Below are positions 46,889-55,906 of a stretch of DNA of 64,000 bases, in pieces. Origin of the DNA: Spiribacter vilamensis (GTDB lineage: Bacteria > Pseudomonadota > Gammaproteobacteria > Nitrococcales > Nitrococcaceae); NCBI RefSeq assembly GCF_004217415.1, contig NZ_SHLI01000001.1, positions 496,001-560,000 of the forward strand, given 5' to 3'. A model generated the notes under the pieces. That model saw only the letters and a list, made by a program, of their open reading frames with translations. It ran no database searches and was not told the DNA's origin. Position 1 is the first letter of the stretch. The number at the start of each line of letters is the position of its first letter. Position numbers and translations under genes: made by a program.

Positions 46889-47535
46889 GCAATGGCTCCT
46901 TCACCCAGCGGAATCGTCGGCCCGCCCGCGGCCCTGGCGTCGGCGGGGTCATGGGTCACGAGCAGTGCGGGGATCGATCGGTCCCGAATGTGGTTGAGGA
47001 CGAACGCCCGGATGTCGGCGCGCAGCGTTTCGTCAAGCCGCGAGAAAGGCTCGTCGAGCAGGATCGCTTCGGGCTCGGCGAGCAGGCTTTGCATCAGCGC
47101 GGCGCGTGCCCGCTGGCCACCGGACAGCGTCGCCGGATCACGCCGGCGCATGCCGTCGAGCCCCGCCGAGGCGAGTGCCCGATCAACCGCCTTGGCGCGG
47201 GCTTGGCGCCCCTTCACGCCCGAGCGCAGGCCGAATGCCAGATTATCTCCGACGCTCAGGTGCGGGAACAGCGTGGCGTCCTGGAACATCAGTCCGATGC
47301 GTCGCCGTTCGGCGGGCAGGCCGTTGAGCAATCGACCGTTGAGGCGAAGGGTACCTTGCAACGTGAAAGATTCGGCGAGATGACCTGCAATCGCATGCAG
47401 CAGTGTCGTCTTACCGACGCCGGACGGCCCCATCAGGGTCGTAATCGTGCCCGCGCCGATATCAAGCGTCAGCGGTGCGAACAGCGGATCACCCCCCGGT
47501 GGCTGGATCACCATCGAATCGATCGCCAGCGACAT
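46885..47535 (-). CDS. ynjD: ABC transporter ATP-binding protein (YnjD-like)
   Basis: A 216-residue ATPase with Walker A MGPSGVGKTT, Q-loop LMFQDATLFPHLSVGDNLAFGL, signature TLSGGQRARAALMQSLLAEPE, Walker B AILLDEPFSRLDETLRADIR and H-loop VTHDPADA. The order permease-ATPase after a YnjB-like binding protein and a CDP-alcohol transferase matches E. coli ynjFBCD, though the ATPase is also close to ThiQ. The start MSLAIDSM was chosen for its GAGGGAGTAA ribosome binding site; a longer frame is the permease C-terminus in another frame. Confidence 0.85.
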   Translation of the reverse strand: MSLAIDSMVIQPPGGDPLFAPLTLDIGAGTITTLMGPSGVGKTTLLHAIAGHLAESFTLQGTLRLNGRLLNGLPAERRRIGLMFQDATLFPHLSVGDNLAFGLRSGVKGRQARAKAVDRALASAGLDGMRRRDPATLSGGQRARAALMQSLLAEPEAILLDEPFSRLDETLRADIRAFVLNHIRDRSIPALLVTHDPADARAAGGPTIPLGEGAIA

Positions 47536-47540
47536 GGCGG

Positions 47541-49211
47541 TTACTCCCTCAGAAAGCGGCGGTTCCGCGCCCGGATAATCGGCGTAATGATCGCGACGGT
47601 ATAGACCAGCAGCGGGATCAACGTTTGCAGCATGGCATAGACCGCCGTAATCCGGCGATCCGCGCCGGAGGCAAGGCTCACCGCCTCGGTGGTTAATGTG
47701 CTGAGCCGCCCGGCACCCATGATCAGCGTGGGCAGATACTGGGCGATGGAAACCGCGACACCGATGGCGATAGCGGCGAGGATCGGGCCGATCAGTACAG
47801 GCAGCTTGACGCGCAGTAGACGGCTCAGCGGTCCGGCACCGAGTGAGGCGGCCTGGTACGTGAGCATCGGATCGAACCCCCGCCACGGACCGACGAGTAC
47901 CAGCAGGACATAGGGGAAGACGAACAGTAGATGCGCCCAGCTCACTGCGAGAATCCCCGCATCGATGCCGAGCTGCAGGAACCCGAACTGCAATCCTGGC
48001 AGAAAGCCGATCTGCGGCAGTAGAAGCGGGAGGTAGACAATGCCCGCAAGCATCGATGATCGTCCGCGCCGCTCCGTCTCCAGCCAGGCAATAGCGAGCA
48101 CCAGCGCCGCAATGGTGGTTATGCCCGCGAATAACAGGCTATGACCGAACGGTCCGGTCCAGTCATTGCCGGATTGCCGCCATGCCGCCAGTGAAAACTG
48201 CTCGGGGAAGCGCTGCGGCCACGGCCAGCGCCAGGTGACCGACCAGACCAGCAGGGCGGTGATTGCCATTCCCCCGAGAGCGAAGAGCACGCGCACGCCA
48301 ACCCGTCCCATCGCCAGTAGCGGGGTGACGAATCGGTCGCGTCCACCTCGGCGTAGCCAGATCCGCCCGGTGACTGTGATCAAGCGCTCCATTAGCCAGA
48401 CGCCGGCGAACGCGGTCATGACCAGCCCTGCCTGCAGCAGTGCGCCTGCCCCGGCGGTCAGCAGGCTGGAGAGCGCCGGATCCGTGTAGAGCCGCAGCAC
48501 CACGACCGCCAGCACGGGCGGGTTCGACGGGCCCAGGAGTAATGCCATATCGACGTTGGAGAGCGCGTAACTGAGCACGATCAGCGTCGGCAGCCGGATG
48601 TGCGGCCAGAGTCGCGGCAGAACCACTCGCAGCCACGCCGATGCGTTGCTGTAACCAAGGGATCGGGCGGCAATCAGCCAGCGTCGAACGGGGAGATGGC
48701 CCAGCGAGGCGGTCATCACCAGTGCCAGGAAGGGGATTTCCTTGAGCAGCAGCCCGAGGATAAGGCCAATCCCCATCGGATCCCCCACCAGTGCAAAGGA
48801 CGGCGGCTGCGAGAGTTGCAGTGGCTCGGCCAGCAGGCGGAAGAGCCACCCGGAAGGCGCAATGATGAAGGCCAGTCCGATCGCGATGGCGGCGTGGGGA
48901 GTTGCCAGGAAGGGCGCAAGCAGCGGTGTCAGGCGCCGACCCGCCGGCGTCCCGTAGAGGCCGGCGACAAAGGCGAACGCCAGCGCGAAGCCGACGATGG
49001 TGGCGGCGATTCCTGTCCAGACCGTCAACTGGATTGATGTGACAAGCCCGGGGCGATCGAGCAGCGCGACCCAGGGAGCGACCCCGATGCTGCGCTCGCC
49101 CAGCGCCGGCAGCCAGCCAAACGCCGCGGTCAGTGTCTGGGTCACCCCGAGCAGTACCGGCCCGATAATGACCGCGATAACCAGGGTGCGCAGGCCCGTG
49201 CGCAGCAGCAT
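47541..49211 (-). CDS. ynjC: ABC transporter double permease (YnjC-like)
   Basis: A 556-residue membrane protein with two fused permease units, about 12 TM helices in all. Each half has its own coupling loop: AARSLGYSNASAWLRVVLPRLWPHIRLPTLIVLSYALSNVDMALLLG and QAASLGAGPLSRLLRVKLPVLIGPILAAIAIGVAVSIAQYLPTLIMGAG. This fused layout occurs in YnjC, ThiP and FbpB; YnjC is preferred from gene context. It lies 14 bp after ynjB. Confidence 0.85.
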   Translation of the reverse strand: MLLRTGLRTLVIAVIIGPVLLGVTQTLTAAFGWLPALGERSIGVAPWVALLDRPGLVTSIQLTVWTGIAATIVGFALAFAFVAGLYGTPAGRRLTPLLAPFLATPHAAIAIGLAFIIAPSGWLFRLLAEPLQLSQPPSFALVGDPMGIGLILGLLLKEIPFLALVMTASLGHLPVRRWLIAARSLGYSNASAWLRVVLPRLWPHIRLPTLIVLSYALSNVDMALLLGPSNPPVLAVVVLRLYTDPALSSLLTAGAGALLQAGLVMTAFAGVWLMERLITVTGRIWLRRGGRDRFVTPLLAMGRVGVRVLFALGGMAITALLVWSVTWRWPWPQRFPEQFSLAAWRQSGNDWTGPFGHSLLFAGITTIAALVLAIAWLETERRGRSSMLAGIVYLPLLLPQIGFLPGLQFGFLQLGIDAGILAVSWAHLLFVFPYVLLVLVGPWRGFDPMLTYQAASLGAGPLSRLLRVKLPVLIGPILAAIAIGVAVSIAQYLPTLIMGAGRLSTLTTEAVSLASGADRRITAVYAMLQTLIPLLVYTVAIITPIIRARNRRFLRE

Positions 49212-49225
49212 CAGGACACGTGGGG

Positions 49226-50443
49226 CTATCGGGTGTAGCGCTGTGACCAGGCCTCGACCAGCCGTGTCATCCAGCTCGGATGCGGCTCGGGCAGGGTCTG
49301 CCCCAGGGCCTCTCGTGATGGCAGAGCCGGCGCGTCGGGGAGCGACTCGAAGCGGGCGCGGGCGGTTTCATCGAGGCGATCGAAGTCGAGCACCGAGAAC
49401 GCGCCCAGCACGTCGATATCCTGCATCCGCGCCTGGGCCCGGGGCGAGAGCAGAAAGTTGGCGACCACCTTCGCGCCGGCGGTGTGACGCGCATTGTAGG
49501 GAATGGCAACAAAGCTGACATTACCGATGCTGCCGCCTGCCGGGACGATGACCCGGGCACTCTCGGGCAGTAATCCCTGCTGGATGGCGGCGGCGGTGGA
49601 GGCCGGATCGAACGACATACCGATATCGACCGCGCCATCGTTGAGGAGCTGCTGTTGCTCGGACTCGTTCGCCGGAAATGTCCGTCCGCTCCGCCAGAGA
49701 TGCGGGCGGATCCGGTCGTACCAGCTCCAGAGTGGGTCGGTGGCGGCCTCGAAATCCGCTTCGGCGACCGGGCGCTGGAGTACCGTCGGGTCCGGCGTCA
49801 ATTCGACCAGCGCCTGTTTGAGAAACGTCGCCCCCATGAAGTTATCCGGATGCGGATGGGTGAAGCGGCCCGGATGGGCCCGTGCCCAGTCCAGCAGCGC
49901 GGGCATGCTGCGGGGCGGGTCTTCGACCCGCGCGCTATCGTAGTTGAATACGAACCGCGCCAGGCGCCAGGGGCTCTCGAAACCCTCCGTGGGAACCGTA
50001 AAGTCGGTCGTGCTGGCGGAGCCGGGGCTGAGATCGAGATAACGGCTGTTGGGCAGTTCCCGGACAAACGGCCCGTGGAGAAGATCCTGTTCTTTCATCG
50101 AGAGGAAGTTCGGCCCGTTAATCCAGAGCAGATCCACCGATCCCGATTCGTCGCGTCCAGCCGCCTTTTCAGTGACCACGCGGGTGACGGCGTCGCTGGT
50201 ATCCGAGAGCTTTACGTGACGGATTGCGACACCAAAGCGCTGCTCGGTCTGCTCGCCCACCCACTCGATGAAGCGATTAGTGCGGCTGTCACCTCCCCAC
50301 GCATTCCAGTAGACCGTCTGGCCGCGGGCGTCTGCCCGTGTCTGTACCCAGTCCGCCTCGGCCGACTGCGGCGTCTCGGCCATGGCGGCGCCGCTGCCGA
50401 CGAGCATGATGATCAGCCACAGCACGACCGGAAGCTGTCTCAC
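49226..50443 (-). CDS. ynjB: ABC transporter solute-binding protein (YnjB-like)
   Basis: A 405-residue periplasmic protein with a signal peptide (MRQLPVVLWLIIMLVGSGAAMA) and the COG4134 pattern: GQTVYWNAWGGDSRTNRFIEWVGEQ, SVDLLWINGPNFLSMKEQDLLHGPFV, FVFNYDSARVEDPPRSMPALLDWARAHPGRFTHP, and WMTRLVEAWSQRYTR at the end. The substrate of YnjBCD is not established. It overlaps ynjF by 4 bases. Confidence 0.88.
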   Translation of the reverse strand: MRQLPVVLWLIIMLVGSGAAMAETPQSAEADWVQTRADARGQTVYWNAWGGDSRTNRFIEWVGEQTEQRFGVAIRHVKLSDTSDAVTRVVTEKAAGRDESGSVDLLWINGPNFLSMKEQDLLHGPFVRELPNSRYLDLSPGSASTTDFTVPTEGFESPWRLARFVFNYDSARVEDPPRSMPALLDWARAHPGRFTHPHPDNFMGATFLKQALVELTPDPTVLQRPVAEADFEAATDPLWSWYDRIRPHLWRSGRTFPANESEQQQLLNDGAVDIGMSFDPASTAAAIQQGLLPESARVIVPAGGSIGNVSFVAIPYNARHTAGAKVVANFLLSPRAQARMQDIDVLGAFSVLDFDRLDETARARFESLPDAPALPSREALGQTLPEPHPSWMTRLVEAWSQRYTR

Positions 50444-51063
50444 GAGGCCGCCCCCGTGCCACCGAATGCCTTCATCCCCTGGGCCCAGCGGGTGAACGTC
50501 GTAATCAGACAGGCGATGGCAAAGCCGTAGGCGATCTCGGCGAAGTAGCCCGGGAATACACAGATAGCGATTAGGAATACAACGGTTTCAGTGCCTTCCG
50601 TCAATCCGCTCAGGTAATGGATGCCCTTGCCGGTGTACGCCGAGGCCGGCAGCCCATGCTTTTCCGCGATCACCGCGAAGGCGAGGAACGACGATCCCGT
50701 GCCGACGAATGACGTGATGACAACGGCGGCGGCAAGTGCGTTGCCGGCCGGGTCGGCAATCGCGAAGGCGAGCGGGATCGTCGCATAGAAGAAGAAATCG
50801 AGCGCGATGTCCAGAAACGCCCCCCGATCCGTCGGCGTGGTCAGGCGGGCGACCTCGCCGTCCAGGCCGTCCATCAATCGATTCAGCATGATCAGCACGA
50901 GGGCAGCGAAGTAGGCCTCGTTCATGATCAGCGGCAGGGCGCCCAGACCGAGGGCGAAGCCGGTCAGTGTCAGCGTGTCGGCCCGGCCGCCACGCGCTAC
51001 GATCTGGCGAGCCATGGGCACCAGGATTCGATGCTGGAGTGGCTGTAGCGCGGCGTCCAGCAT
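50440..51063 (-). CDS. ynjF: CDP-alcohol phosphatidyltransferase family protein (YnjF-like)
   Basis: A 207-residue membrane protein with about six TM helices. The CDP-alcohol motif is MDGLDGEVARLTTPTDRGAFLDIALD, with all four Asp and the Gly-Ala-Arg set in place. It transfers a phosphoalcohol group from a CDP-lipid or CDP-alcohol; the substrate is unknown. E. coli ynjF lies in the ynj cluster too. The gene starts 3 bp after the blh stop. Confidence 0.88.
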   Translation of the reverse strand: MLDAALQPLQHRILVPMARQIVARGGRADTLTLTGFALGLGALPLIMNEAYFAALVLIMLNRLMDGLDGEVARLTTPTDRGAFLDIALDFFFYATIPLAFAIADPAGNALAAAVVITSFVGTGSSFLAFAVIAEKHGLPASAYTGKGIHYLSGLTEGTETVVFLIAICVFPGYFAEIAYGFAIACLITTFTRWAQGMKAFGGTGAAS

Positions 51064-51066
51064 CCC

Positions 51067-51930
51067 TCATTCCGCCCGATGCGGGCTGGCGATGAATTCG
51101 AGAATCATGTGCGGCACGGTCAGCGCGGCGAGGCCGATAAAGATCACCTGCATGAGGATGGCATCGCTGGGCAGGTTGATCAGAAACGGCACCGCAGCGA
51201 TTGCCAGCGCGTAGGTCGCCAGCGTTGTTGGCGCCACCGCCCGCAGGCGTTCGCGCCAGCCTTGCAACCCCAGGTCCCGCGCCGCCAGCTCGAGATGACG
51301 GGGGCTGTGGAGGAAGCACCAGTAGGCGATGAAGTAGGCCAGCGGATGCAGGAGCGCGGCACCGGCCGCGAGCAGGAGCGGATCCCGCCAGTCACTGGCA
51401 GCCCGGTCGGCATTGAGTGCAAGCGCGCCGAGCAGGATAGCGCCGCCCACTGCCAGCGCCCAGGGCGCAGCGGCGATGATCAGGCCGGTCTGATCGGCGC
51501 CGAGCATCGCGAACAATGGCTCGACCGTTCCCGGATGAAACGTGACGGGCAGCCCGAGTATCCAGAGCCCGTACCCGATACCGCCGATCCGTCCCAGCCG
51601 ATGCGCGACATCATCGCCGAAATGCACCGCGGAATAGAGCAGAAAGGCGCCGAGGGCGATATTCGGAATCTGCAGCCAGATGGCGATAACGATCCCGCTC
51701 AGTGCCATGTACCCCACCAGGAAACCGACCAGGCGCGGGAAGCTGTTCAAGTGCAGGTAGCGCCTGGCCACTTCTGTATCAAGACTGCCGTGCGGCAATC
51801 CCAGCACGGCGGTGCTGATTGCAAGGACAACGTACAGCGGCCATTGCCCGGGTAGCAGGGAAATCCCCAGCGAGAGCAGCAGACCGACGGGGAAAAGCCA
51901 GTAAGCGGGGGGACGGTACGATTGATCCAT
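51067..51930 (-). CDS. blh: Brp/Blh family beta-carotene 15,15'-dioxygenase
   Basis: Cleaves beta-carotene to two retinals. The 287-residue integral membrane protein has eight or so hydrophobic segments and the His residues of the family: VLGLPHGSLDTE, SAVHFGDDVAHRLG, CFLHSPRHLELAA, and the C-terminal LTVPHMILEFI. The start MDQSYRPPA was chosen because it follows a GGAAAGGGG; a frame from 51993 would add 21 residues. It should supply retinal to the rhodopsin 8 kb away, but heads the ynj operon rather than lying in the crt cluster. Confidence 0.93.
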   Translation of the reverse strand: MDQSYRPPAYWLFPVGLLLSLGISLLPGQWPLYVVLAISTAVLGLPHGSLDTEVARRYLHLNSFPRLVGFLVGYMALSGIVIAIWLQIPNIALGAFLLYSAVHFGDDVAHRLGRIGGIGYGLWILGLPVTFHPGTVEPLFAMLGADQTGLIIAAAPWALAVGGAILLGALALNADRAASDWRDPLLLAAGAALLHPLAYFIAYWCFLHSPRHLELAARDLGLQGWRERLRAVAPTTLATYALAIAAVPFLINLPSDAILMQVIFIGLAALTVPHMILEFIASPHRAE

Positions 51931-51998
51931 GGGGACTGCCCCTTTCCGGTTGAGCGATTCACGATCGATAGTTTGAGAGAATACCAAAGGCATCGCCT

Positions 51999-52016
51999 AT
52001 CCGTATTGTCACGGAT
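51999..52016. promoter_or_regulatory. Inverted repeat ATCCGT-N6-ACGGAT between blh and the Ldh gene
   Basis: A perfect 6-bp dyad with a 6-base spacer in the divergent region. It could be an operator for either gene or a weak hairpin. No matching regulator could be named. Confidence 0.25.
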
Positions 52017-52049
52017 CATGAACAAGCCAGTCACCAAAAGGACTCGTCT

Positions 52050-53069
52050 ATGCAATGCACTGTTCCTGTCGCCGAATCCCTTGCCCGTCGTGTGCTCCAG
52101 GAGGCGGGCGCCAGTCGCGATAATGCCGCCTCGGTGGTCCGCGCATTGATGGCAGCCGAACTGGATGATCTCCCCTCCCACGGGCTGGCCCGCGTGGCGT
52201 ACTACGCCGACCAGGTCGCCGCCGGCAAGGTCGACGGTCGGGCGACACCGTCGCTGACCGAACAGGGGGCAGTGGTGCGCGTGGATGCCGCGACCGGATT
52301 CGCCTACCCGGCCATTGAGGCGGGGATTGCACCCGCGGTCGAGCAGGCCCGGAGCCACGGAATCGCGGCGCTGGGCGTGGCCAATTCCCATCACTTCGGG
52401 GTTGCCGGCCATCACGTCGAGGCGATGGCCCGCCAGGGTATGGTCGCGCTCGGCTTTGGCAACGCCCCCGCCTCGATCGCTCCCTGGGGCGGCAAGCGGC
52501 CGCTGTTCGGGACCGATCCCATCGCCTTTGCAGCACCGCGGGCCGGGAGCGATCCGCTGGTGATCGATCTGTCGGTCAGCCGGGTCGCCCGCGGCAAGGT
52601 GATGATGGCGCAGCGCACCGGCGAGTCCATTCCCGATGACTGGGCACTGGATCGTGACGGGCAGCCTACCACTGACCCCACGGCGGCAATGGCGGGCAGC
52701 GTGCGGCCCATGGGCGATGCCAAGGGCGCGGCACTGGCGCTGATGGTTGAGCTGCTCTCGGCGGGGCTGACCGGTTCGTCTTTTGCCTACGAGGCCTCGT
52801 CGCTATTCAACGCCGAGGGCGACCCGCCGCGACTCGGGCAGTTGTTTATCGTGATGGACCCGCGTTTTTTCGGTGCTGGCGACGGCTTTGTCGACCGCGT
52901 CGAGGCCATGCTCGCGATGATGGTCGAGGAGCCGGGTGTGCGATTGCCCGGTGCCCGGCGGCTTGCCGCCCGGCAGTCGAACGCAAAGATGATCGATATC
53001 GATGAAACGATCCTCGCCGATCTCGAACGCCGCGCCGGTGATCAGGACGCGGACAGCGGGGCGAGGTGA
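52050..53069 (+). CDS. Ldh/malate dehydrogenase family NAD(P)-dependent oxidoreductase
   Basis: A 339-residue protein of the type-2 malate/L-lactate dehydrogenase family (ComC/YlbC type), unrelated to classical MDH. It has DDLPSHGLARVAYYADQV at the N-terminus, VANSHHFGVAGHHVEAMARQGMVALGFGNAPASIAPWGGKRPLFGTDPIAFAAPR with the catalytic His, DLSVSRVARGKVMMAQ, and GDAKGAALALMVELLSAGLTG. The substrate (a 2-hydroxy acid or similar) cannot be resolved. ATG follows AAAAGGACT. It converges and overlaps by 28 bp with the phosphatase. Confidence 0.9.
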   Translation: MQCTVPVAESLARRVLQEAGASRDNAASVVRALMAAELDDLPSHGLARVAYYADQVAAGKVDGRATPSLTEQGAVVRVDAATGFAYPAIEAGIAPAVEQARSHGIAALGVANSHHFGVAGHHVEAMARQGMVALGFGNAPASIAPWGGKRPLFGTDPIAFAAPRAGSDPLVIDLSVSRVARGKVMMAQRTGESIPDDWALDRDGQPTTDPTAAMAGSVRPMGDAKGAALALMVELLSAGLTGSSFAYEASSLFNAEGDPPRLGQLFIVMDPRFFGAGDGFVDRVEAMLAMMVEEPGVRLPGARRLAARQSNAKMIDIDETILADLERRAGDQDADSGAR

Positions 53070-53725
53070 GCGGTGTCATTGAAGCGATGGATGCGGCACT
53101 CGTAAGGACTGAGCCCGCTTGCGCTCTGCCGGTCATCGGCATGACCGGCGCGGGTCAGCGTGAATTCGAACACCGCCGTGTTGCCCGGACGAACCCCCCA
53201 GATGCGGCGGGTACCCAGAACGGCCGCAATCAGGTACTGCAGGAACCCGCCGTGGCTTACGCAGAGCACGGTCTGATGATCGGCGTGTTTCGCAAGCAGC
53301 TCGCCGATCATGCATTCACCGCGCTGGACCCGATCGGCGAGCGGCTCGGCATCGGGAACGGCTGACCAGTCCCGGTTTTGCTGCCAGTGCCGGGCGATCG
53401 CCGGGTGATCGGTCTCGATTTCCGCCCAGGATTTACCGGAAAACACACCGACGTCGTACTCGCGCAGCGCGTCGCGACTGATGACCGGTAGCGCCAGCGC
53501 GCGGGCGATCCAGCCGGCGGTGGCCTGTGCGCGTCCCAGCGACGAGGCGTAGAGCACCGGATCACCCCATGAAGCGGGATCACGATCCCGTTCGGCCGCC
53601 AGGGTGGTGGCCAGGCACTGCGCCTGGCGCTCGCCACGCCCGGTCAGCGGTGTGTCGGTATGTCCCTGCCACCGACCCTGGTCGTTGGCGACGGTCTGAG
53701 CGTGGCGAATCAGTAAAAGGCGCAT
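53042..53725 (-). CDS. Histidine phosphatase family protein
   Basis: A 227-residue protein of the phosphoglycerate-mutase-like superfamily. The phospho-His is in MRLLLIRHAQTVAND (RHA rather than the usual RHG), followed by HTDTPLTGRGERQAQ, SSLGRAQATAGWIA, LREYDVGVFSGKSWAEI with the acid Glu, and the second His in VLCVSHGGFLQ. All catalytic residues are present; substrate is unknown (GpmB/CobC/PhoE-like). Confidence 0.92.
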   Translation of the reverse strand: MRLLLIRHAQTVANDQGRWQGHTDTPLTGRGERQAQCLATTLAAERDRDPASWGDPVLYASSLGRAQATAGWIARALALPVISRDALREYDVGVFSGKSWAEIETDHPAIARHWQQNRDWSAVPDAEPLADRVQRGECMIGELLAKHADHQTVLCVSHGGFLQYLIAAVLGTRRIWGVRPGNTAVFEFTLTRAGHADDRQSASGLSPYECRIHRFNDTAHLAPLSAS

Positions 53726-53769
53726 GGGGGAACGGCGTCTCTCCTCTCGTGGGGTAACTCTGCGATCGC

Positions 53770-53775
53770 TATAAT
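53770..53775 (+). promoter_or_regulatory. Perfect TATAAT -10 upstream of the HelD-like gene
   Basis: TATAAT lies 44 bases before the chosen ATG (53819). The predicted transcription start is close to 53782, which leaves a short leader containing AGGAG (53801-53805). No good -35 is seen at 17 bases. Confidence 0.4.
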
Positions 53776-53818
53776 ACGCGGTTTAGTGCATTTCCCGACC
53801 AGGAGCCGATTGCCACCA

Positions 53819-55906
53819 ATGGATACCTCCGATACCAGCGCATCCGATGTCGAGCGGGCCGAGCAGGCCTATCTGACGGAAGTTCAGAACCGTATTGAAA
53901 AAGCGCTGCAGGGCGTTGACCAGCGGCTCAATGATTATGCGCAGGACGTACAGGATCAAAAGGAGCACCTGTGGAGCAGCCGCGATGAGATGGATCACGT
54001 CGAGAAAATCGCGGCGCGTCAGTCCATCGAACAGGCCGCTACCGCGGGTGAGTTCGTCCAGGCGCGCCAGCATCGGCTGCGCAAGCTGAGGGCCTCTCCC
54101 TACTTCGGCCGTGTCGATTTTCGCTCGGACAGCGCGGCCAGCGCCCTCCCGGTTTATGTCGGTATCCATCATTTCCACGATGACGAACAGGGCGAAGACG
54201 TGGTCTATGACTGGCGTGCACCGATCGCGAGCCTGTTCTACAACTTCGAGACCGGCGCGGCGCGCTACGAGGCGCCGCAGGGTGACGTCGACGGCGAGAT
54301 CGAGCGCAAGCGCCAGTTCCGTATCCGCGGCGGCCGGCTCGAGTTGATGATCGAGAGCAGTGTCCACGTCGTCGATGACGTGCTCCAGGAGACGCTGGGT
54401 CAGTCATCGGACGATGGCATGAAGAACATCGTCGCCACCATCCAGCGGGATCAGAACGCCATCATCCGCAACGACGAAGCCCCGGTGCTGATCATCCAGG
54501 GCGTGGCCGGGTCCGGTAAGACCTCGATCGCGCTCCACCGGATCGCCTATCTGCTTTATCGCTTTCGCGACACCCTGTCGGCGGACGATATCCTGATTAT
54601 TTCACCCAATTCGGTCTTTGCCGACTACATCTCCAACGTCCTTCCGGAACTGGGTGAGGAATCGGTGGCGGAAATCGGCATGGAGACGCTCGCCGATGAG
54701 CTGCTCGACGGTCAGTATCGCTTCCAGCATTTCTTCGAGCAGATCACGGCACTGCTCGAGAAGGGCGACGAGGCGCTGCGAGAGCGACTGGCCTTCAAGG
54801 GCTCGGCCGATTTTCTCCGCCAGCTGGGCGAGTACGCAAAGATCGTGGAGAAGCAGCGCTTCGCTGCGGAGGATGTGTGGATTGCGCGGCGCTACGTGCC
54901 GGCGTGGTTAATCGACGAGACGTTCCGCAAGCACCGCCGACTCGGCCTCAAAGACCGGGTCAAGCAGGTGGTCGTGGAGATCGAGCAGCGCATTGGTATC
55001 CAGTATCACTACGATCTCGAGCCCGAGGAGCGCCGCGAGCTGCGCACGGCGATCAAGGGCATGGTGCGCGAGCAGACCCTGCGCTCGACCTACAAGCAGT
55101 TCTTCGACTGGCTCGGACGGCCGGAGCTGTTTCGCCCGGCCGGGCGCGGCCGGCTCGAGTATGCCGATATCTTTCCGATGATCTACCTGAAAATGCGGCT
55201 CGAGGGCGTGCGGTCACGGCATCGTCATGTCGAGCACCTGGTCATCGATGAGATGCAGGACTACACGCCGGTCCAGTATGCGGTCCTCGCGCAGATTTTC
55301 CGCTGCAACATGACGATACTCGGCGATGCGAGCCAGGCGGTCAGTCCTTACGGCGCCACGAATGCCGGGATGATCAAAGAGGCATTCCCCGGCGCCTCGA
55401 GCGTCATGCTCAACAAGAGCTACCGCTCGAGTTACGAGATCATGCAGTTCGCCCAGCGAATCTCCCCCAACCCCGACCTGGAGCCTATCGAACGGCATGG
55501 CGAGTCGCCGAGCGTGGTGCGCTGCCGGAATGCCGCGGACGAGGCCCGGCAACTCCGGTCGATGATCGATGCGTTCAAGGCCTCGGAACACAACACGCTC
55601 GCCATCATCGCCCGGACCGACCGGCAGGCCCGCCGGCTGGAGCAGGCGCTGACATCTCACTATCCGGGGCTTCAGCGACTCGATACGCAGAGCCGATCAT
55701 TTCGCCCCGGCGTTATCCTGTGCACCGCGCATATGGCCAAGGGCCTGGAGTTCGACCGGGTCATCGTCGCCGATGTCAGCGCCCGCCAGTACATCAGCGA
55801 GATGGATCGTAACCTGCTCTACGTGGCCTGCACCCGGGCAATGCACCGACTGGCGCTGACCCATGTCGGTGAGCCGTCGGAGTGGCTGGCGGAGGCGTCA
55901 ACCTGA
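53819..55906 (+). CDS. HelD-like UvrD-family helicase / RNA polymerase recycling factor
   Basis: A 695-residue SF1 ATPase. A long helical N-terminus (about 10-110, AEQAYLTEVQNRIEKALQGVDQRLNDYAQDVQD) precedes the segment PYFGRVDF, YVGIHHFHD and VVYDWRAPIASLFYNFETGAARYEAPQG, which is a HelD signature. Walker A is IIQGVAGSGKTSIALHRIAYLLY, motif II VIDEMQDYTPVQY, and later ILGDASQAVSPYG, YRSSYEIMQFAQ and AHMAKGLEFDRVIVADV. HelD proteins remove RNA polymerase from DNA in Gram-positives. The ATG was preferred to a GTG at 53786 that lies almost on the -10. The TGA overlaps the SDR ATG. Confidence 0.88.
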   Translation: MDTSDTSASDVERAEQAYLTEVQNRIEKALQGVDQRLNDYAQDVQDQKEHLWSSRDEMDHVEKIAARQSIEQAATAGEFVQARQHRLRKLRASPYFGRVDFRSDSAASALPVYVGIHHFHDDEQGEDVVYDWRAPIASLFYNFETGAARYEAPQGDVDGEIERKRQFRIRGGRLELMIESSVHVVDDVLQETLGQSSDDGMKNIVATIQRDQNAIIRNDEAPVLIIQGVAGSGKTSIALHRIAYLLYRFRDTLSADDILIISPNSVFADYISNVLPELGEESVAEIGMETLADELLDGQYRFQHFFEQITALLEKGDEALRERLAFKGSADFLRQLGEYAKIVEKQRFAAEDVWIARRYVPAWLIDETFRKHRRLGLKDRVKQVVVEIEQRIGIQYHYDLEPEERRELRTAIKGMVREQTLRSTYKQFFDWLGRPELFRPAGRGRLEYADIFPMIYLKMRLEGVRSRHRHVEHLVIDEMQDYTPVQYAVLAQIFRCNMTILGDASQAVSPYGATNAGMIKEAFPGASSVMLNKSYRSSYEIMQFAQRISPNPDLEPIERHGESPSVVRCRNAADEARQLRSMIDAFKASEHNTLAIIARTDRQARRLEQALTSHYPGLQRLDTQSRSFRPGVILCTAHMAKGLEFDRVIVADVSARQYISEMDRNLLYVACTRAMHRLALTHVGEPSEWLAEAST

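Noticed and set aside
47536-47886. N-terminal extension of the ynjD frame
   Set aside because: It is the antisense-free third frame of the ynjC C-terminus; the ATPase fold begins at MSLAIDSM.
46885-50443. Thiamine importer ThiBPQ reading of the ynj genes
   Set aside because: Fused permease and short ATPase fit ThiPQ too, but the binding protein matches YnjB and a YnjF-like transferase is adjacent, so Ynj is preferred.
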